Below, piece by piece: positions 14,603-14,656 of a stretch of DNA of 14,656 nucleotides; within the stretch, counting starts at the first letter, position 1, and the number at the start of each line of letters is the position of its first letter. Position numbers and translations under genes: made by a program. Origin of the DNA: Clostridium sp. CAG:571 (GTDB taxonomy: Bacteria > Bacillota > Clostridia > TANB77 > CAG-508); contig HF999507.1 of NCBI GenBank assembly GCA_000434015.1, positions 34,510 through 49,165 of the forward strand, given 5' to 3'. The notes under the pieces were generated by a model, which was not told the DNA's origin, did not search any database, and saw only the letters and a program-made list of their open reading frames with translations.

Positions 14603-14656
14603 GTGCGCCCAGCAAAGGGTAAGTAATCTAACGGGTGGAAACCCCGTCTGGCTAAG
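14603..14656 (+). mobile_element. 5' end of a group II intron, truncated by the window end
   Basis: GTGCG at 14603-14607 fits the GUGYG consensus of group II intron 5' ends, and GTGCGCCCAG also matches the start of well-known bacterial introns such as Ll.LtrB. It is followed by AAGGGT, a stem formed by ACGGG and CCCGT (about 14631-14647) and CTGGCTAAG, in keeping with domain I. The segment is near 55% GC, against about 20-25% around it, as expected for a structured foreign RNA. The intron-encoded reverse transcriptase/maturase would lie beyond the window. Multi-copy introns often end short-read contigs, which could explain the window edge. Confidence 0.75.

Noticed and set aside
1..14656. CRISPR arrays, tRNA or rRNA genes
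   Set aside because: I found no regularly spaced direct repeats and no cloverleaf or rRNA-like GC-rich segment apart from the intron end.

Overview
This window looks like a chromosomal contig from an uncultured, very AT-rich Bacillota, most likely a gut-type Clostridia lineage (inference). The reasons are strong AAGGAG/GGAGG ribosome binding sites, sigma-A promoters with 17-base spacers, AGA as the dominant arginine codon, a YhaO/YhaN-type nuclease pair, and a large sortase-type surface protein with Cna-B and pilin-like modules. Both ends look like contig breaks: the left end is inside a gene, and the right end is inside the 5' end of what appears to be a group II intron.

Layout, all on the + strand. 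3-1641: a VirD4/TraG-type coupling ATPase, 5'-partial and split by one extra base inside its Walker A motif. 1653-1692: AT-only terminator. 1707-4807: LexA-like box, promoter and a two-gene operon encoding an SbcD/YhaO-like nuclease and a short SbcC/YhaN-like ATPase with a membrane hairpin in place of the zinc hook. 4861-6042: promoter, prfA (release factor 1, also split by one extra base) and terminator. 6137-12574: promoter and a surface protein of about 2,100 residues. 12582-13120: a ZIP-family metal transporter whose ribosome binding site lies in an inverted repeat and whose 3' half is lost at a junction near 13093. 13194-14460: a strong promoter with an embedded LexA-like box, then a RhuM-family gene. 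14603-14656: group II intron 5' end, apparently inserted in a short reading frame.

The most notable observation joins two otherwise unrelated genes. The coupling protein and prfA each carry one extra C directly before a conserved glycine codon, so that the upstream frame meets a CGG codon (108-110 and 4977-4979) and then soon stops. By my reading, these are the only two in-frame CGG codons in all the coding sequence of the window, although CGG occurs about twenty times across codon boundaries. CGT, CGC and CGA are all used as in-frame codons. This fits a lineage in which CGG has no decoding tRNA and ribosomes skip its first base (+1 shift), as in programmed +1 frameshifting of the Ty3 type. 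Sequencing error cannot be excluded from one window, but neither site is a homopolymer and both have the same form.

The genes do not form one pathway. The window combines core functions (translation termination, DNA end processing), a cell-surface adhesin or pilin-like protein, and mobile-DNA traces (coupling protein, truncated ZIP gene, RhuM gene, group II intron).
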